Shown here: piece after piece, positions 25,301 to 37,319 of the stretch | How positions within the stretch are numbered: the first letter of the stretch is position 1 | Layout of the letters: each line of letters begins with the position of its first letter | Source: Pocillopora verrucosa | Lineage: Eukaryota; Cnidaria; Anthozoa; Scleractinia; Pocilloporidae | DNA: 64,000 nucleotides | Direction: 5' to 3' | Assembly: GCF_036669915.1 (NCBI RefSeq) | Contig: NC_089320.1 | Location: forward strand, 16,392,339-16,456,338 | The notes under the pieces: generated by a model | Told to the model about the DNA's origin: nothing | Seen by the model: only the letters and a program-made list of their open reading frames with translations | Database searches by the model: none | Made by a program: the position numbers and the translations under genes

Positions 25301-28300
25301 GGTGGTATGCAACTAGTTATCTTTTCGTAAAAGAGGTCGTGGTTATTCATCGTGAATAACAATAAACGCTAAGTTTTTTCGTTTGTGTCACGATGTAGTC
25401 ACGTGTGATGGAGATCTACATCCCACGTGACTACATCGTGAGACAAACGAAAAAACTTAGCATTTATAGCTATCTTTTCCCGATTTTTTCCCCTTAGACC
25501 ATCATCTGTTATCTGGCCTGCTACAACAAGTTACTCTCAGTGTGTCTGTCGATTCTGGATCCATTGCAGACGGGTCAGTGCTGGAAATCTCTACAAACGC
25601 TGGTCTTACCTTCGAACCTGTGCAGTCCGGACACGCTATTATAAATTGCTTAATGGGTAAAGAGGAGAGAAAAACAGCTCCCTACAGTGTAGCAGTCAAC
25701 ATGATTCCTGAAGATGATGGTGTCCCTGGCAGCTCTGTTGCCATGGTTACCCTTCCAGCCTTGGGACCCTACGCTAGAATCGATTTTAACTTGAAGCTGC
25801 GCGCAAGTTTGGAGAAGCAGAATATTCAGGAGGAAATCACAGAACACAAGGTTCGGACAGGAATTGAGTAAGACTAGCATTTTTTCTTAGGGTGACGATC
25901 AAAGTTAAAGATGAAAATTAGTATATGTTCATGTTTTCTTTTCAGCTTGTGTTCAGTTGTAAGTGGCTGTCTCCAGTGGTCACCGCAGAGCTGTCATGCT
26001 TGTTTCACCGTCCGTTTTCCATTCGTCACGTGCTTCTCTCGTCTGAAAGCAAGTGAGTTTGATCTAGGGCCTTTTGAACTAATCCCGAGTGGATGGCTTT
26101 ATTTTTGGCTTTGTGGTTGGTCCGGAAAACTCTCAAGCCACACTCTCAACCAATCAGATGCAAAACTAAAACCAATCACGACTTGGTCGCCCGCGCTTTA
26201 GGCTATTTGCTTATTTTCCCCTGGAGTTCTACTTGGCTTTATAAGGTTTTTCCTTTTTTCCTGATTGGCCATTTGCGTATACCTGAAGAAGACTTCTTAG
26301 TGTACACAAATGGAATTAGTTTGAAAAAGGGATGCTGGCACTACTTTTTAACTTGATGCGGTTTTTTAAATTCTTTTTTCAGCCGATTTGTTCAAGTGAT
26401 AGTAAGTGGAATCAATCCTATTGATCTTGTCATCTCAGCTCCTCAGTTGATCATCACCAACTGCTCTTCGGTGAAGGTCACACCTCTGCACAGCTCTGTG
26501 GAATATGTGAGTGTTTCTATTACTGCACATTCTCCGTATTTGCATTTCCTTTTTCTTGCTATTTATCTTTGATTTTCTATCTTTTAGATAATCGTCAACA
26601 ACCAAGAGGTATCCTTCCTCTGGAAAGTCGATTGTAAGGAAGGTAACTTTTTCTCAATTTGAATAATCTTATAAGATAAGAAACAATCCAACAAGATAAG
26701 TTGCGTATAGTGTCAGTTATGATGGTTAAACTTTGGGATTCCACTAGGGAAAAATCTCCCAGGGAATTGGATAATGCCGGCTTTATCCCAGGGATTAATG
26801 TCAACTTTTCCAGTAGCTCCAATACTACGCTTGCTGTCGATTTCTACAGTTCTCTTGAATGTAAAAATCGCCTTTCGTTCTTTTGTTTTAATTGGTTTAA
26901 ATGGAAACATCGTGCAGTACACTTATGCTTTTGTTATCTCGCGAATTCTTATTAGATAAGGAAGTTCGATTCCCTTTTCTGTCTTAGAAATGTGCTCTTA
27001 GTCTGATGACAAGTAATGTCGTTTGAACGAGGAGACAAACGGTTTGACTGGTTATAGTTGCAATGATCGGATGCAAAATATGTTGAGCTTGGTAAACATG
27101 TCATATTAGCGCCCTATTATTTAAGATTTCAGAAGAAAACTACGGAAATGCAAGCCGAGTGTTATTTCTTTCGACAGGTTCAGCGTCGGCGCTCGAGTGC
27201 GAGTTTAGGACTTCGTTTTCACCAAAGGAGACTACGGTAGGATTGTAAATTAGTCAAAGATAACGTTAGATCAATGGAGATATTGCTAGAAACGTTTTCC
27301 TTCACTCAGCTATTCCTCGAGTAATATTCATTTGTTTGGGTCTTGCGGTGACCTGCCGGTTGGGAGCGCGATGGAGTCTGAGGCGAGAGCAAGAAGTGAT
27401 TGGAGGGAGATGGCTTGAGTCTTGTAGGGGTCATGAAGAATTCATACAAAGGAGAGCATCCCTTGAAACTAACATCCCGTTCCGTTGGGGTAGAATGCTC
27501 CCAGTCGCTTCATGCTATGGGAAGAAGGATATGTGAAGGTATTGAGGGCCGCTAGGTTCGCAAGACTTGACCTATAGGCTATACGCTCTCTCAAAATTCG
27601 TCGCGACCGCTTCCATTTTCTCAACTGGAGGAGGCATTCTTCCCCCATTCTATACAACTTATTTTTGGCGCCTTGTCTTCAAATTTATCTTGACCTTTTC
27701 TGATTCTATTGTGCAGGACAGTATTCTTTCCTCATCGGAGAAGAGAAACTATCTTTACGACTTTAATGTGGATAATACTAAGGTAAACACTGGCGTTTCT
27801 CTGACTTTCTGTTTAAACTGAGTGGACTTGAAAGTTAATACTACAACAACCAAACGTAACTCAAACTGACATTTGATTTCATTGAAATACATTGCTTTAG
27901 ATGTATGTTGAATAATTGATGTAAAGGAAATTGTATCAAAAAGAACGTGAACCATGTGCAAGGGCCTCCTAGGTATGTATTCATATCCAAAGAAAATGGT
28001 ATACGGAATTTTTAAACCCAAAAAAATTGTGCAACTTGTGGAATCCATTAACCGTAATAACGTTTCTGATGTCCCAGCCCTAAGCATTCCTTTTTTCCTT
28101 CCAGACATTATACACCATAAGTTCAAGGGTAGAGCCTGCGGAGGATTCTGGGAAACTCTTTGCAGGTTCGACTTACAAGTGGCACATCACTTTTACAAAG
28201 TTATTTGACGAAGGTACTCCTGATACTTCACAACTCATGTACGATGTTGACTCCGATACAAACACGTGGGCCGTGAACGGACGCAAAAACGGTGTTTTGT

Positions 28301-28590
28301 CCATACCCACAGGTGTCATGGCAACTAGTGAAGTTGTTCTTAGTCTGATACCACAGACGGGCGGGAACTTAGCGATGCCAGAAATAAAATTAATGAAGTA
28401 TGTCGAAAAGGACGCGACTTTACCGCAAGCAAAGAATATCGAGGGCGCAGGTGTGAACGCGTCTGAAACGCTTTCAAATCAGCAATCCCCTCTTATTTTG
28501 CCGTTTACCTGCGGTCAGGTGTATAATAAGACAGCGGCGGTTCGCGTCAGCGTTTTGCCAAGCAATAATCCTGATCTTGCTTGGATATGA
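13382..28590 (+). CDS. TRAPPC10: TRAPP complex subunit 10 (TRAPPC10/Trs130), frame disrupted in 5' half
   Basis: Supported exons: 13382-13461, 14135-14281, 15554-15755, 16411-16610, 17113-17225, 17512-17768, 18553-18696, 19030-19141, 19593-19672, 20221-20312, 21341-21482, 21640-21749, 22199-22329, 22653-23001, 23868-24060, 24779-24929, 25498-25867, 25957-26052, 26383-26506, 26588-26642, 27178-27236, 27717-27782, 28105-28590. TRAPPC10 is a large subunit of TRAPPII, an exchange-factor complex for Golgi Rab GTPases. Matches to the family include TEWRRSYGRPAKTVKLKANF, KFEDQVRSLRERRTEPQWSF, VDLRNYLFSRQCILLLKLK, EPGNYFLRQLCVEIGRLDFV and RFVQVIVSGINPIDLVISAP; the C-terminal exons encode the beta-sandwich part. 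About ten single-base indels break exons near 13423, 14265, 15720, 16524, 17145/17155/17181, 21443, 22684 and 22766; exons from 22.8 kb on are clean. A short piece between 15755 and 16411 was not located. Confidence 0.92.
13655..13860. repeat. Dispersed repeat with internal short tandem
   Basis: Contains ACAATATCAAGCAGACAAGT, also found near 49295 and in degraded form near 50485. The 3' part has three copies of AGAATTGTATAGCAG in tandem (about 13768-13822). Lies in a TRAPPC10 intron. Confidence 0.6.
16195..16362 (+). repeat. Dispersed repeat (TTAACCC family), partial copy
   Basis: Shares AATGATCACCAACT, CTCTTGATTGTTAAAC, TTGTCAGCACC and GTGTAAAGGGT with copies at 21095, 22409, 33551 and elsewhere. 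In a TRAPPC10 intron. Confidence 0.6.
19940..20026. repeat. 43-bp tandem duplication
   Basis: GTGTATTTCCAGCGACCTTA and the following ACAGAACAAAGCTGAACATT are repeated once with one change (CAGCG/CAACG). In a TRAPPC10 intron. Confidence 0.85.
20750..20960 (+). mobile_element. tRNA-derived SINE
   Basis: A tRNA-like head with A-box-like GTGGTCGCTTAACGG and B-box-like GGTTCGAGAT, followed by TTTTGTTGTGTTCTTGG, a tail also seen in the element at 62282. In a TRAPPC10 intron. Confidence 0.6.
21095..21298 (+). repeat. Dispersed repeat (TTAACCC family)
   Basis: About 200 bp bounded by TTAACCCTTAGGAGTGACCA and GGGTTAAAG, with the internal blocks ATTTCTCCTTACAATATCAC, ACATTAAGGTCATGAGAATA and GGAGAATATGGATACTGATG. 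The ends form an inverted TTAACCC/GGGTTAA pair, like a small non-autonomous DNA transposon. In a TRAPPC10 intron. Confidence 0.75.
22409..22621 (+). repeat. Dispersed repeat (TTAACCC family)
   Basis: Second copy of the family, from TTTTTAACCTCTTAACTCC to GTATTGTGTTAAAGG with the same internal blocks. In the intron between TRAPPC10 exons 22199-22329 and 22653-23001. Confidence 0.7.
23675..23822 (+). repeat. Dispersed repeat (TTAACCC family), truncated
   Basis: Carries GAATAGACGAAATGATTACC, AACAGTATAGAGAATATGCA and TACTGATGTTAGGGTGTTAA. In a TRAPPC10 intron. Confidence 0.65.
24118..24232. repeat. CCAGTGGATA-type short interspersed repeat
   Basis: Contains internal inverted and direct copies of ATCCAGTGGATAGCGTTGTCC, a compact MITE-like structure. 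A related piece (AATCAGTGGGTAGCGTTATC) is at about 46580-46615. Confidence 0.5.
25363..25468. repeat. Long inverted repeat (hairpin) in TRAPPC10 intron
   Basis: Left arm from ATAAACGCTAAGTTTTTTCG to ATGTAGTCACGTG pairs with right arm CACGTGACTACATCGTGAG to CTTAGCATTTAT: about 44-bp arms with few mismatches around a ~18-bp loop. Resembles a foldback MITE. Confidence 0.85.
26080..26295. repeat. Dispersed CCAATCA-rich repeat
   Basis: Shares CAACCAATCAGATGCAAAAC, CACGACTTGGTC and a CGCGCTTTAGG block with regions at 35185-35345, 53110-53365 and 60840-60990. In a TRAPPC10 intron; copies in VWA-gene introns suggest a mobile family. Confidence 0.55.
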
Positions 28591-28717
28591 ACCGACCGTG
28601 AATTCAAAACAAAATGTTTAGTGGAGTTTGGAACAAATTTAAGAATTATGACTGAAAAACTTAAACGGTCCTTCCGGGAATTTTACGAGTCATTGATATT
28701 CTTCTGAATCATTGCAA

Positions 28718-28773
28718 TCATCATATCATCATCATCATCATCATCATCATTATTATTATTATTATTATTATTA
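28718..28773. repeat. (ATC)n-(ATT)n compound microsatellite
   Basis: Runs of ATC then ATT triplets 130 bp downstream of the TRAPPC10 stop. Confidence 0.95.
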
Positions 28774-29018
28774 AGTCGAAGCGTAATTTCCGCCGTACTC
28801 TCGAGTCTAGTCTTCGATCCTCCTGACTTTGCTGTCCTGTACGGCGGCTGATAATCGAGCCTAAAGGAAGTCATTCGACCAAGATTGCTCTGAAAATTAA
28901 GAGAGCTCTTTCACCTGGCGCATCGCGCCGCTGTCAAATTTTCTAAAATCAGTGAGAAGATCTAAGACCTGAGTACAATATGTCTATGTTGTCTTCGTCA
29001 GCAAGATCTTGAAGTAGT

Positions 29019-29024
29019 TTTATT
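29019..29024 (-). terminator. Polyadenylation signal AATAAA (minus-strand VWA gene)
   Basis: TTTATT on the plus strand, about 70 nt past the stop codon of the minus-strand VWA-VWA-TSP1 gene. Confidence 0.65.
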
Positions 29025-29094
29025 CACGACTGCTCAAAAACCAATTACAAAATGAAAGTTTTCAATCCCACTTTGTGTAACAAGGAAACGTATT

Positions 29095-32000
29095 TCACAT
29101 TATAGTAGCTAAAATGTCAGAGCTGCCAAAATCTTCACTTAATGTTGCCCGGTTCCCATGACTCTCGATTGCTGCATGGGCAACACCTGTTGAGATTCGA
29201 AACAAACAGCAGCAGTTTGAGAAACTCATTGAGCCGTGGTATTTTTTAAAATATTAATTTAAAAGTTATGCATCGAAAAAGCCTATTCAGATTGTGTCTG
29301 TACTCCTGGGGGTAGGAGGCATAATCGGTCACCTGAAACGTCGAACCTCAAAGGTCACGCCTTTGACATGCAACCTGCGCTGACGCTATTTTTAAACCAG
29401 CTGGTGTTTTATTTCTTCAGAAGAACTTTATTGAATTTTTGAATAAAACGGCGGGTCACCATGCCTCTCCAGCTGCCTTGCATATTTACAATAACTCCTC
29501 ATATCCACCTGATAAGGATTGTGAGCCCTTAGTAATAAATGTTTTCGTTAATTCTGTGTAATTCTGCCATGTTCAAACTATAGAGATGAGGTCATTACGG
29601 AGAAAGGTTCTTGCGAACTATTCTTAATTAGGAATAGATTGATGTTCCTGACGGGCCCCGACGATCAAGTGAACGCCGCCATTTTATGTATGTGCGCTGA
29701 TCACGCGTCATAGTGACAGTACTTAATGCAATGCGAGGCAATGGCTTGAACAAGAGCTACATACTTCAGTCCATATTTTTAATTACCTTATTTGTTCTGT
29801 TTTCCCAAGACCCTCCTCTTGGGGTGGAGACGCATGAACTCTCTGATGTCATCCTCTACGGCTGAAAAGAGTTCAGTGATAATGATGTGAGAAGTTGATG
29901 GAGAGATTTAGGGGAATGGGTTTGCTTTCTAGCTCTGCCAGCCACACGGGCATGTGCACTGATATCTGTAGGACTCCTTCGCACGATTACGCTTGCATTT
30001 ACTGAAATTAGTAGAAGCCTTTGTGAGAAGGCAGGAAATGCAAAGAATTTTGGACTGTAGGTGTGTTGAATGGCTAGACGAAGCTCTTCGTTATTGTTGT
30101 CAAAAGGCAACACAGACCAATCTAATAAAGATTCATACCATGAGTTAACTGGTTTAAATTCTCTGGTTAGAACGATCCCCAGGTATAGGCCAATCAGAGC
30201 GAATCAGTCATTTTGGAATTATTATGTTGCTAACTACAGAGTATTACCCAGCACTATTTCACAGCCAAATTTGCCGAAAATGGACTTCTTAATGAATACA
30301 GTGAAAATTATTCTTACCATCTGAACACGGCTGCTCATTACAAGCTCTGGTCTCCTCCAGAGGACCCTTACAGGTCTTTCCGCGTCCCTCGCGGGAAGGG
30401 TTTGTACAGGTTCGTGTTCTTGTCTGAACTCCACCACCACAACGCGCATCACATTCAGACCACAAGCTCCAGCGGGAAAGATGGCCATCCACACCTGTTA
30501 AACACAAGGGGCCGGATTACGAAATTACTTCTAACGGCCTCCGGTCAAAAGTAATTTCGTTAAAAGACGCTTCAAACGGCCCGTGAAGGCGAAAAATTAC
30601 CACAAATGCATCGAGTAACATTTCATTCACCTTTTTTTGAGATATTCAGACCGATATATAATTTAGATATGCAATATTCAGAGCTTTAAATATCATTCAT
30701 AACCCTCAGATTTTGTTCGTCTCATGTCAACAATAATTAACCACGAACACATAGTGAGGTGTGCCTACTTGACATGAGGCGCAGAGCTCCTCGTGGTCTC
30801 TGCGATGTAAAGACTTTTGTCTAAAATTGCAATTCCGTTTTGACCGTCTCCTCTCGAAACCTCAGTGTTTTGTTTTGGGTTGTTGTCACCTATATTCCGG
30901 AGTTGTGTGCGCACTTAGGGTAGTGTCATTTGAAAGTGACTTCATTCTTAGCATGGCATTGTTTTCAGCGCGTTTGTCAGCCGGCGCGACACATGGGATC
31001 TTTGAACTGATTCGAACTCGAATACCCTATACAGATTCGCTCGGTACACTTACTGCACGTTTCAGCCAGAATGTTTTCGAACAGATCCGACAGATTGTCA
31101 AAGTTGCTGGCATTGTAAACGTTTTTTCCTGCGATTTCCTCCAGTTGGCCTTCGAAATCTTCATATGCACCAATTCCAACGGCAGCAATGTGGACTTTTT
31201 TTTCCTGTGAAGGGAAGGGACGGGAAAATATGAGCCACTTGGGCGCCCTGAGTTTCAGTGAAGAATGGAAATCTCCAGGGATAGCTTAGGTTACCGAGTT
31301 GTTCTCTACTTGATATCATTTTTCATAATTTGGAATAAACGCCACATTGAGTGCGGCGGTTAGTCAAGTAGGTACGATACAAGTTATTTTCAAATAAATC
31401 TTATCTTATTTTTTCTTGTTACTTTGGCCCTCCTGACGTGGTGCTTCAAACGGTCACATTTGATTCTTCTGAATTATGCACACGATATTTTGCATGCCGT
31501 GTAAGAACTTACAAGGGCGCTAAAGATGATCAGTAAGGGAAGAAATTGTTATAGTCTGGAATGCTAACCTCTAGAAGAGGGATGATTGTGGAGAAGGGTT
31601 TTGACTTTATATTTGTTCTTCCGTCCGACAAGAGGATCAGAACGTTTGGAAAATTCGGTCTGTCTCCTCCCTCTTCAGTAAAAAGCTTTTGTGCGGCAGC
31701 GTTCAGAGCTTTGTCTATGAAGGTAAGGTCACCAAGGGCGATAGACATCCCAGCAATGAAGTCGTGTGCGGCTTTGTTGCTGTACAGATTTTCATCTGCG
31801 AAGGTGGTGAGGACCTTTGGTTTCCTGTTAAATGTAATCACGCCAACGTGTGTGTTGTTTGGACCAATGTGTAACGCATCAATGAGCTCAATGACGAAGC
31901 CTTTGAGCAGCAAGAGGTTCGGCACCCCTAGACTTCTGGTCTTGTCTATCACAAATGCTACGTCCATCCCTTTAGATTTCTCACAGGGATCCGGTGCTGC

Positions 32001-35000
32001 GGGAAATAATCAGAATTGTGAGGAGCTAACTGTAGCCTGCACGCTTGCACCGGGTTTTTTACCGGAATTTCCCTGATGGGATTGTACGCTGATTCGCCGG
32101 CCAGTTACCGATTTTAAGCTACAAACACCTGCAATTTGACCCACAGGCCCTTTGATTCTATTCGCATGTGATTTCCCTAAAAGTTTTTTTTTATCGAAGT
32201 GTGACATACGCGTGAAACATAAAATGTATTTTAAGTATCCATTTTCTAACGTGGTATACTTGTTATATTTCTCAGAAATGTTAGAAAATCCTCAAATCGC
32301 TAAAATTACAAAGAAGCAAAAAAAAACAGAAACAACAACTTAAAACAAACAAACAAACAAACAGATCAAAGAGAAAAATATTGAACGTAATATCAATTAA
32401 AAATAGAGCCCAGAGTTAAAGTGGAAAAAATATCCTACAAAAAGCTTGCAAATCTTGTTTTTTGCCATACTCCTAAGAATCCTCGAAATATTAGCCACCA
32501 ATGATTTCCGTAAATTTATCTCTGCTAAATTTTTAGAAAAGTATCATGAAGGAAGAAAATCCCTGTAGGCTATGTATACTCACGACAGATCAGTTTTCCA
32601 ATGTCGTGGGTTGCTTCGTCGAGATTTTTATAGTCGTCCACGAAAAACAAATGTGAGCCTCCAATGTAGTCAAGGACTTGACGATACTTTGGTTTCTGGG
32701 CGTCTGGGCCGATACCGACGACGACAATACGGGCACCTTTCCTCTTAAAAATAAAATGAAGAGAGCTACTGTTGTAAATCAAGTAAGTTATTTAAGAAAG
32801 AAAGGAAAGTCTGTCTAAGAGTTTACAGAACTTTAGGCTAAACTGCTGAAAAAGAAGTTAGCAATTGACCGCTCTTTCGGTTGCTGTATCGCCCGAACAA
32901 CCCACGTTTTCCTCAAGTGGTAGAATCAGCGAAAGGAAGCGTGGAATGAGTGTCTGGGAATTTTGTAAGTATCAATACTAAACTTACCCCTCTAACCCTT
33001 AAGAGTGTCTAGCACAAAAGTTCTCATCGCAACATTACCCCTGAATCACACATTAAAGGATCTTAGTCAACCACAAGAAATCACGCGCCCAGTGCGCCAT
33101 TTTTTATGCCATCTTTATCAGTGAAATTCCCCTTATGGTCTATTATGCGAGGGTATCCGTGCGATTTAAATATATTGAGGTCTTAAATTGTCGTAGACCT
33201 CCGTCTTCTAAAATTATCAGTGGTTTATTTTGGATAGTTATTTTAGTGGTTTTCTTGCCGGGAAATTTCTTGATAAATTTTTGTTTGTAACTGGTACCGT
33301 CGATGGCATCTCGCGTTCCTTCACATGGAAGTCCATGAAAGGCCTAAAGACACAGGGTAAAGGGAAAGGATTCTTACAGCCAATGTGCAGAGATCATGCA
33401 GCATTAAAGTATCGAAAAGCTTCGCACGAGGTGCAGATCACAAGAAGCAAATGAGAAATTAAAAAGTATCGACGGGCTTGCACGACTCCTGCCATTCGCT
33501 AGTGACTTTAAACTTTGGCTTTCAGAGATAAGCTCTAACCAGGATATATTTTAACCCTTTATTCCTAATCATCAGTATGCATATTCTCCATATAACTCCC
33601 TGGACATTTCCTAGGGTTCTGAAAAGGAGAATTTGTTCAACAATCAAGAGTTTCTTTAGTTGGTGATCATCTCCTTTATTCTCATGACCTAAATGTTTGA
33701 TTTAGGGCTGATGTTGTAAGGAGAAATTAGATGCTGGTCACTCTTTGGGGTAAAATAGTTAATTACTTTCCTTGGCGATGTGATTAAGTGCGTTGGTGCC
33801 ATTTCCATTATGAGGTCCTATTAGAAAGTTCTTGAGGTCAGAGCCGGCCATGATATTACGTTACAAAATGTAATAATTTTTTTCTGTGTGCTGTTTTCTT
33901 GGTTTTACTTGACCCTTCTCTACCGGAGCAGATAACTCCAGACTTATATTTCTCCAGAACTTCATTGGGTATCTTCTCTTCCCTCCTTTAACCTTTGAAC
34001 GATTTTTTCCCCACAGTTTCCCACACGTAAACAAAAACAAAAGCGTGGTTGACTAGGATCCTTAAAAGTTACGAGAATATAGGAAATGATCACTAAATAA
34101 AGATGCTTTGTGTATGCTAAATAAGCTCTCCCTGTCATCCCCTTGGGAAGTGTTTAGAGAACAGAAAGGAGAATACGGATACTGATATTAGGTTGCAAAG
34201 GGTTAAATAACGGAGTTAAAGTCAGCACGGCTATTAAGGGACTAGATATTTAATAAGCGATCAGCCCTCATAGTTACGTTTATTCCAGATTGCCTTTTCT
34301 TCTTGTTTACCTTAAGTGCTATAATATCCAGAAAAAAATCCTCGGTATCGGGATGCGATCTTCCATCTGTGTAGAGAACCACCACAGTTTGAGCATCCGA
34401 CCTCAATCCATTCTCTTCTGCAAACATTTCATCTTTGGAAAGCATGAGTGCTTTGTCCAGTCGAGTCGGTTGGGCGAGGTCATTGACGCTGTTTGTTATC
34501 AATTCCAGTAGGGCAGCTTCATTGTGATATTGCTCGTCGCTGAATTTATTGTGAAGTGTAGCCTCATTGGAGAATGTCTCCAAAGACACGTGAGTTCTAT
34601 CGCTTCCGATGTCAAATTCTTCGATGAGGTGTTTAAGCGCGTTTTGCAGTATGGGTATGTTTACTTCTTTGATACTTTTTGTTGTATCAACTATCAAACC
34701 AAGATCCATCTTACATTTTCGTTTCTCTAAAAACAAGAGGAAAGAAAACAATGGGGGAAAGAAACCGTCACAAAAAGTATTCAGAGCTCTTTAAAAATTC
34801 TTCTTGCGCAGGAATATGGAGAAGGCATCTTTTAAACATAACTGATGTTGTGATTCTACTTGGCCAACCTCTTTACACACTAACATCAGTATCCATTTTT
34901 TTCTATACTCCTCGCTATACTTTTCTCTGGTACTGACGGGTAGAAATTGGTTCACAATCAGAGCCTCATAAGTTGGCAATCATTTTCTTTTATTCTTATG

Positions 35001-35756
35001 TTCATTTGGCAATATTATTGTAGGGAAAAATTAGGTACTAGTCGTTCTTACGGTTTTAAAGGGTGAAACAATTGAACCGCGTGCCTCTCAAACAGATAGG
35101 CCGAAAAGACCTATTGTAAAGGACGGATTGCATATGTGTTCCCAGCGATATGCTGGATTTCATTTGATTATCCAGAAAACTCAGTTCCTCCCATCAACCA
35201 ATCAAATTTTCGCCCAAAACCGAAAACGGTAACTTGGTCACCCGCGATTTCCCGCCCTTCAGGCTCACTACAGTGTTTAGGTTGTCATTCATTTGTAAAG
35301 TTTGTCTTTCTACTAGCGGTAACTGTGGTTGATTTTTACCTTACGACTCTCAGTTTAAGTGCGTTCTAAACTTGGTTTTCATCAACAACACGGACGTAAC
35401 TGAGGTTGCTTAAGAAAAGGAAACGTATTGACTGAGAAATATCCAATAATTAATCATCGAAGTGTAGGAAAATAGTGGTGGATATTTAACCATCCGCGAA
35501 GCAAAGTCGCACATTGAAAATGCAAGGTAGCGATTACTAGAATCCTAAGGAAAATTCAGTTTTTCAGTTCTCTATTTCTGATTTTTTATTAAGTTTCACC
35601 GGGTTTATCTAAACATGTTTTTAATGGGGTATTAGAGTTGCAATGAAATATTGAAAGATTTCTAGAAGTTAAAGCATTTGCAGTGTTTCACCTACCGTGG
35701 TAAGCGGTTGCCAATGAAATTGCAACGAAAATAACAAAAAAACTTGAAACAGTCAT
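29095..35756 (-). CDS. Secreted VWA-VWA-TSP1 protein (paralogue A)
   Basis: Seven coding exons on the minus strand: 35696-35756, 34311-34726, 32584-32743, 31569-31996, 31054-31204, 30318-30494, 29095-29186 (1,485 nt, 494 aa). Order: signal peptide (MTVSSFFVIFVAISLATA); VWA1 with the metal-site motif VDTTKSI (DxTxS), TRLDKAL and YTDGRSHPD; VWA2 with IDKTRSL and LSDGRTN; one thrombospondin type 1 repeat (WSLWSECDARCGGG, TRACNEQPCSDG); a short tail starting GVAHAAIESHGNRA. Each VWA is split by a phase-0 intron at the same place and flanked by phase-1 introns. Such proteins are extracellular adhesion or matrix components; coral skeletal-matrix coadhesins have the same domain types, but that role here is inference. 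A splice acceptor 10 bp upstream of the ATG indicates an untranslated 5' exon. Tail-to-tail with TRAPPC10 and divergent from paralogue B. Confidence 0.88.
32343..32363. repeat. (CAAA)n microsatellite
   Basis: AAAACAAACAAACAAACAAA in an intron of the minus-strand VWA gene. Confidence 0.85.
33551..33770 (-). repeat. Dispersed repeat (TTAACCC family)
   Basis: Minus-orientation copy: TTAACCCTTTATTCCTAATC, CATCAGTATGCATATTCTCC, TTGGTGATCATCTCC and GATGCTGGTCACTCTTTGGG are reverse complements of blocks at 21095 and 22409. In a VWA-gene intron. Confidence 0.75.
34060..34206 (+). repeat. Dispersed repeat (TTAACCC family), truncated
   Basis: ATAGGAAATGATCACTAAAT, TGTTTAGAGAACAGAAAGGA and TACTGATATTAGGTTGCAAA match the 3' half of the family and end GGGTTAAA. 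Confidence 0.65.
35185..35345. repeat. Dispersed CCAATCA-rich repeat
   Basis: CATCAACCAATCAAATTTTC, AACTTGGTCACCCGCGATTT and the following CGCCCTTCAGGC relate it to 26080-26295. Lies in the first coding intron of the minus-strand VWA gene. Confidence 0.5.
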
Positions 35757-36122
35757 CTTGGTTCACCTGAAAAGCAGACAAGGAAAAATCTTTTGATTAT
35801 ACCCCGGGGTAGGATCGTGTGTTGGAAATTAAGTAAGAGGACATATCGTCGAAGACGCCATATCGTCGTACATTACACAAAACCATATACGCCCAGGAAG
35901 TGTTTGTTGTCAGTGAAGACGCTATGTGACATACGTGGACCCTAAACCGCCCGATTTGTAGCAGTGAAAAATACTACTGTCCTAAAATGGCAGTAAATTG
36001 CTAATACCTTCATGAAGATTTACATTTGAGTAATAAAAGTAATGGACCGAGTCAGGAGTAGACTCCCTTGGGACAAATACAACTCAGGAAAGGAAGAAAG
36101 TGAAAAAAGTAAAAATTTGAGG

Positions 36123-36189
36123 TAAAAAAAAAAAAAAAAAAAAAAAAAAACGGACAAGCAAAAAAAAACTAAAAAAAAAAAAAAAAAAG
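36123..36189. repeat. Poly-A tracts
   Basis: Runs of 24-28 A interrupted by CGGACAAGC and CT. Could be the tail of a retroposed sequence; no body was recognised next to it. Confidence 0.8.
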
Positions 36190-37319
36190 AATGTAATGAA
36201 ACTAAATGATGAACTATATCGTCAAAATTAAAGTAAGCATATTATTCTCCGATTGGTTTCTACGACTTTCAAGTCTGTTTTGTTAACAGCTTCAAAGGTA
36301 GCGAAAGAAAACGAATGTCTATATCGCACAAACTACAATAGGGCCTATGCAAAATGATTTCTGAAGAAATGATCACTTAAATTAAAAAAAAAATCGTCGT
36401 TTCCTTCTGTTGCTTAATCATAACTCCAAAAAATTCTCGGATGTGTGTGTAATTGGTCAGTACGCGTCATGGCTAGTTCGTTTCTCAAATTCTGTCATCT
36501 TGTGACAGGAATTCGCGTCGTTTAGAAGAACATAATGGGATGTCTTGCTTCAGGACACTTACTAACCATGCAATTACTTTATTGCATTAATAACAATAGG
36601 ACCTAGTGGCCTTGAAAGCCAATTAGGCCGATTGTTTAAATACAGACAATAAGTTTTCAATTTGAGGTAAACACTTGTCCCTTAGATACTTTTCAACGAG
36701 TCGGTGTACTGATCCAGAAAGTAAATTTACATACATTGGCTGCATGCCTTCATCTGTGTATCTGTTTCTTTTAAGGAGTGAAGATGTTTTCACGAATCGG
36801 AACCACTCCTTGCGCATTTGCTAGGGAGCACTTATTCACAGTAACAAAATGACGCGTCTTTTTAAATGTTATATATGTAACACTCATAACTAGATTTACT
36901 TGACAAGGTAAATAGTTTTATCCACTACACACTTAGAATAGCTTTTGCCCTTTTGCGGGCTGGTGTCGTTATGTATTTAATTCAGTACTATGTGAAATGG
37001 AATCTAAGAAAGTCACTTTCCGGTCTAACTTTGGCGTAAGATTTGTCAAATTGAAATAAATTATTGGGCGCGACTTTCGTCGCTCATATATGTCCAGGCG
37101 AACGCTATAGGCGGGGAATTTTCACAGCTGGCTTTTTTTAAGGGCAGACAAGAAACACTCAATTTACCGATAAAAGTTAAAACGTACTAGTTCAGTGAAT
37201 AAGAAATATTGTTCACAACAAACCTTGAACACGTAGCGACTTACCAGGCTCAATAACAGGGTTGAGTTGGACCTTGTTCTGTAATTGACCGCGAGCTGGG
37301 CATCCCGGCGGCTTTAAAC

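Noticed and set aside
29856..30113. A minus-strand open frame in correct phase to be the last exon of paralogue A
   Set aside because: A better last exon at 29095-29186 is clearly homologous to the last exon of paralogue B (HGNRA region) and is followed by AATAAA.
31561..32076. Plus-strand open frame of 171 codons
   Set aside because: Antisense shadow of the VWA2 exon of paralogue A; the minus-strand frame carries the domain motifs and splice sites.
36623..36817. Minus-strand open frame of 64 codons with normal composition
   Set aside because: No recognised similarity, no supporting splice sites and no signal peptide.
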